A stretch of 5,762 nucleotides of DNA from an uncultured Prevotellaceae bacterium (GTDB lineage Bacteria; Bacteroidota; Bacteroidia; Bacteroidales; Bacteroidaceae): positions 1 through 5,762 of the forward strand of contig CADCEQ010000117.1 in assembly GCA_902800435.1 (NCBI GenBank). The letters run 5' to 3'. This document shows positions 3,651-5,762 of the stretch, one piece after another. The notes under the pieces are model-generated. The model saw only the letters and a list, made by a program, of their open reading frames with translations, ran no database searches and had not been told where the DNA came from. Position 1 is the first letter of the stretch; each line of letters begins with the position of its first letter. A program made the position numbers and the translations under genes.

Positions 3651-5046
3651 CGAGCCTTCGGATGCTGACGATGAACAATTCTCAATTGTCAATTCTCAAT
3701 TCTCAATTAAGCGGATGCCCCAGGGCATCAGAGACTCCATAGAGGCCGTCGGTCCCCAGCTGGCCATGCCTGTGGTGACGGCTGTCTGCCCCTGCATCGG
3801 CATGCTGGCAACGGGGGTGAAGATGGATGTCCACGGCCAGCAGAAGGGGCTGAACCTGATAGCCTACATTGCCGGCGACTTTGCCTCGGGCAAGGGTTCC
3901 ATAGACCCCGTTGTGGGGGCGTGGATGAGCGAGGTGGAGGCGCTGGACGAGATGTACCTGACGCAGGAGAAGGAGTGGCGCGACCGGAAGGTGGCCGCCA
4001 AGAACAAGAAGGACCAGCCCGAGGAGCCGCGGCTGCCGGTGCGGTTCGTCACGCTGAACAATACGGTGGCGAAGCTGGCCGAGCGACTGGCCAACACGGA
4101 CGGCAAGCATGCCTTCTCGTTCACGCCCGAGGCAGACACCGTGGCACAGAAGTGGAGGTCGGCCATGAGCGACTTCTCGGTGATGCTGCGCCAGAGCTAC
4201 GACGGTTCGAAATTCGACCGCGAGGCCAAGAGTGTCGATGCCGTCAGCGTCCACATCAAGCACCTGCTGTGGAACGTCACCATGTGCGGCACGCCCGATG
4301 CGCTCTACCGCGTGGTGTCCAACTACACCGACGGATTCCAGAGCCGCATAGCCGTGGCCCGCACGCCCGACAACACCTTTGCGCCGCTGGACGACAAGCC
4401 CCCCGTGATGACCGACCGCCAGCGCCAGCGCATACAGCAGATAGCCCACCTGCTGCCGCTGATGCAGGGCGACGTGGTGCTGCCGAAGCTGGAGGCGAAG
4501 GGGCGCCAGTGGCTGGAGCGCATCCGCCTGGAGTCGATGAAGAACGACGACCGCACGCGTGCCCGCCAGCGCATCCGCATCTGTGTGACGGCGCAGCGCA
4601 TGACCTGTTGCCTGATGCTCTGCAAGGTGTGCGAGACGCTCATTCAGAAGCACGGCATGAGCGGTGCCGAGACCATGCTGAAGCAGTCGCCGAACCTCTG
4701 GAAGGAGATGCTGCTGAAGACGCAGACGCCCACGATGCTGGACGCCTACGACGTCATAGCCGACTCGCTGCTGGAGAACGCTCTCTACTTCTTTCGCGAC
4801 CGCATAGAGAACGCCTTCAAGAGCCGCAACTATGCAGGGCAGAGCGGCGAGCGCCAGAAGCGCGGCCGGAACGACACCATCTACGAGCGCCTGGACGTGC
4901 AGTTCACCTACGAGCAGGCCATGCAGCACACGGTGGCCGTGAAGGGTGCGGAGGTGACGACGAACACGGTGCGTCAGATGCTGAAGAACTGGCGCAAGCA
5001 AGGGCTGGTCGTACTGGAACAGAATGGAAAGTATAGGAAGGTATGA
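3631..5046 (+). CDS. DUF3987 P-loop protein, helicase-like
   Basis: This is a 471-aa protein of the DUF3987 type. After a disordered start (residues 1-28) comes MPQGIRDSIEAV, then a segment ending in the P-loop-like motif GDFASGKGS (82-90), which should bind nucleotide. SFTPEADTV (163-171) resembles the acidic Walker B-like strand. SYDGSKFDREAKS (189-201), TMCGTPDALYRVV (217-229) and DGFQSRIAVARTPDN (234-248) are typical of the family. A basic, winged-helix-like end (WRKQGLVVLEQNGKYRKV) may contact DNA. The likely role is an ATPase acting with the upstream primase-like protein in replication of a mobile element; biochemical function is not established. ATG 3631 lies within the previous gene (20-bp overlap), implying coupling; ATG 3715 is an alternative that would skip the 7-bp repeat at 3677-3708. 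A long antisense frame across this gene is a codon-bias shadow. Confidence 0.85.
   Translation: MAEEDVDEPSDADDEQFSIVNSQFSIKRMPQGIRDSIEAVGPQLAMPVVTAVCPCIGMLATGVKMDVHGQQKGLNLIAYIAGDFASGKGSIDPVVGAWMSEVEALDEMYLTQEKEWRDRKVAAKNKKDQPEEPRLPVRFVTLNNTVAKLAERLANTDGKHAFSFTPEADTVAQKWRSAMSDFSVMLRQSYDGSKFDREAKSVDAVSVHIKHLLWNVTMCGTPDALYRVVSNYTDGFQSRIAVARTPDNTFAPLDDKPPVMTDRQRQRIQQIAHLLPLMQGDVVLPKLEAKGRQWLERIRLESMKNDDRTRARQRIRICVTAQRMTCCLMLCKVCETLIQKHGMSGAETMLKQSPNLWKEMLLKTQTPTMLDAYDVIADSLLENALYFFRDRIENAFKSRNYAGQSGERQKRGRNDTIYERLDVQFTYEQAMQHTVAVKGAEVTTNTVRQMLKNWRKQGLVVLEQNGKYRKV
3677..3708 (+). repeat. 7-bp tandem repeat (AATTCTC x4.6) inside the DUF3987 start
   Basis: AATTCTC is repeated at 3677, 3684 (as AATTGTC), 3691 and 3698, with AATT closing at 3708. 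It lies 46 nt after the ATG at 3631 and encodes EQFSIVNSQFSIKR-type sequence that looks foreign to the domain. A change of one unit would shift the frame, while three units equal seven codons. The AT-rich composition contrasts with the GC-rich gene around it. Confidence 0.85.
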
Positions 5047-5173
5047 GCGGCTTCGCCGCGGTTCAAAACTTTGAACTGGGCGTCAGCCCGTTGAACTTTG
5101 AACTGGACGAAGTCCGTTGAACTTTGAACTGGGCGAAGCCCGTTGAACTTTGAACTGGGCGTCAGCCCGTTGA
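5047..5173. repeat. Tandem hairpin array: four 26-27-bp units after DUF3987
   Basis: It starts with a hairpin GCGGC-TTC-GCCGC (5047-5059) directly after the DUF3987 stop, then GTTCAAA/TTTGAAC (5061-5076). Units beginning ACTTTGAACTGG start at 5068, 5095, 5121 and 5147. Each ends in a small palindrome: GGGC-GTCA-GCCC, GGAC-GAA-GTCC, GGGC-GAA-GCCC, GGGC-GTCA-GCCC. The second unit changes both sides of the stem together. The array could be an mRNA 3' structure or iteron-like DNA; the sequence does not decide. Confidence 0.9.
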
Positions 5174-5195
5174 ACTGGTCAAAGTGGTCAAGGTC

Positions 5196-5217
5196 ATTTT
5201 GGTCAAAATCAGTTTTT
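5196..5217 (+). terminator. Weak candidate terminator after the hairpin array
   Basis: ATTTTG (5196-5201) pairs with CAAAAT (5204-5209) over a 2-nt gap, followed after CAG by TTTTT (5213-5217). The stem is short and AT-rich and the loop is too tight for full pairing, so termination is doubtful. Upstream, TGGTCAA is repeated (5175-5206). Confidence 0.25.
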
Positions 5218-5242
5218 AAAAAATACACAACGTGAAAAACCA

Positions 5243-5623
5243 ATGAATATCGAGAACAATGAAGCATGTTTTGTGCGGCTCTGGCTGCGGCTGGAGCGCA
5301 CAAGGCGCCTCCTCGGAGGTCAGTATAAGCGCTTCTGCATCCGCAACGTGCTGAAGGCATGGTTCGGGAGCGAAGCCGGTGATGAGTTGATATGGCAGGT
5401 GTGTCGCCTGTGCGAGCAGGAGGGCTACAACGAACTGCCCGTGCCCTCGCTCTACCCGCTGAAGCACCGCGAACTGCTGCGTGCCATCGTGGCGGTACGG
5501 TTGGGCATTAGCTTCTACCGGATAGACCTGAAAGCGCTGGACAGGGCGTATAGCGAGGCCTTCCCGCGGAGTACGCCCATCAATAAGAGTAAAGCGGCGA
5601 AGCCGCGGTTCAAGGTTCTCTGA
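5243..5623 (+). CDS. Hypothetical protein, 126 aa
   Basis: I do not recognise this protein. It is rich in Arg and Leu, with helix-like segments at residues 10-24 (FVRLWLRLERTRRLL), 45-61, 74-88 and 96-107 (LKALDRAYSEAF), so it is probably a small, basic helical protein, possibly nucleic-acid-binding. Three Cys (33, 54, 57), of which 54 and 57 form C-R-L-C, plus C9 do not make a clear metal site. It starts at ATG 5243, 197 bp after the DUF3987 stop, with no TAnnTTTG promoter visible upstream, so it is probably co-transcribed with the helicase-like gene. The last nine codons (118-126) and the stop lie inside the repeat that begins at 5594, so the native C-terminus may have been replaced by repeat-encoded residues. 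Confidence 0.65.
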   Translation: MNIENNEACFVRLWLRLERTRRLLGGQYKRFCIRNVLKAWFGSEAGDELIWQVCRLCEQEGYNELPVPSLYPLKHRELLRAIVAVRLGISFYRIDLKALDRAYSEAFPRSTPINKSKAAKPRFKVL

Positions 5624-5698
5624 CCTAAGGTCAGAGCGACCCAAGGGTCGATGACAAGGTTCTCTGACCTGGAGGTCAGAGCGACCAAAGGTCGATGA
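5594..5698. repeat. Second hairpin array: GCGGC hairpin plus two 44-bp double-hairpin units
   Basis: GCGGC-GAA-GCCGC (5594-5606) followed by GGTTCAA repeats the 20-bp block at 5047-5066, with the loop reverse-complemented. Two 44-bp units then follow (5611-5654 and 5655-5698). Each contains a hairpin CTCTGACCT...AGGTCAGAG and a second one, CGACCC-AA-GGGTCG in unit 1 and CGACC-AAA-GGTCG in unit 2. The units differ by paired changes that keep both stems. A T7 run at 5704-5710 follows and may let the array act as a terminator for the 5243-5623 gene. Confidence 0.9.
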
Positions 5699-5732
5699 CA
5701 AAGTTTTTTTAAGAATTAAAAATCAGGAAAAT

Positions 5733-5762
5733 ATGGATATTCAAGAACGTCTCTCCCAGCAC
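5733..5762 (+). CDS. Start of a gene, truncated by the window edge
   Basis: ATG 5733 follows an A-rich leader (AATCAGGAAAAT) of the same kind seen before 1873, and ten codons read MDIQERLSQH to the end of the window. Too little is present to assign a product. Confidence 0.5.
   Translation, partial: MDIQERLSQH

Noticed and set aside
2613..3692. 359-aa open frame on the - strand
   Set aside because: It is antisense to the VirE_N gene. Part of it stays open only because the palindrome reads similarly on both strands. No domain is recognisable.
3703..5001. 432-aa open frame on the - strand
   Set aside because: It lies wholly antisense to the DUF3987 gene, is low-complexity in Leu/His/Arg, and is explained by the high GC at third codon positions of the real gene.
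3921..5036. 371-aa + strand frame inside the DUF3987 gene
   Set aside because: Arg/Ala/Gly-rich shadow in an alternative frame, while the main frame carries recognisable family motifs.
5068..5173. CRISPR array
   Set aside because: The units are contiguous hairpin repeats with no unique spacers of constant length, and no cas genes are in view.

Overview
The window looks like a Bacteroidales chromosome or integrated element, probably Prevotella/Segatella-like. The evidence is: promoter -7 boxes of the Bacteroidetes type TAnnTTTG (182-189 and 1392-1399), A-rich translation starts of the type (C)AGGAAAA-ATG, and a BT4734/VirE_N-type protein followed by a DUF3987 protein, a pairing I associate with Bacteroidales accessory regions. 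All convincing genes are on the + strand. The genus is inference.

Layout. (1) 1-230: the tail of something upstream, a 10-bp inverted repeat (149-175) overlapping a promoter, and a short leader. (2) 231-1316: a three-gene cluster made of a 32-aa membrane micropeptide, a coiled-coil protein with an Asn/Ser/Lys-rich tail, and a 153-aa protein. The last two overlap by 28 bp and share the motif NHFEAGSNxQVxN. A strong hairpin terminator (1342-1376) ends it. (3) 1377-1570: a second promoter and a structured leader with a hairpin and a 25-bp direct repeat. (4) 1571-2566: a small OB-fold-like protein, then a Rha-type regulator fused to a KilAC domain that is broken by a frameshift near position 2068. 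(5) 2634-5046: a VirE_N/BT4734-like protein with primase-like motifs, overlapping by 20 bp a DUF3987 P-loop protein. These plausibly work together as a primase-helicase-like replication pair. (6) 5047-5242: four tandem 26-27-bp hairpin repeats. (7) 5243-5623: an unrecognised 126-aa protein whose 3' end runs into a second repeat array (5594-5698). (8) 5733-5762: the first ten codons of another gene.

The second half (ssDNA-binding-like protein, phage-type Rha/KilAC regulator, primase-like and helicase-like proteins) reads as the replication/regulation module of a phage-like or integrative element; this is inference, since no integrase, relaxase or structural gene is in view. The most unusual content is repetitive DNA. 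There is a 148-bp nested palindrome inserted in frame in the VirE_N gene. Two different tandem hairpin arrays show compensatory stem changes. Three separate 7-bp tandem repeats lie at or near gene junctions.
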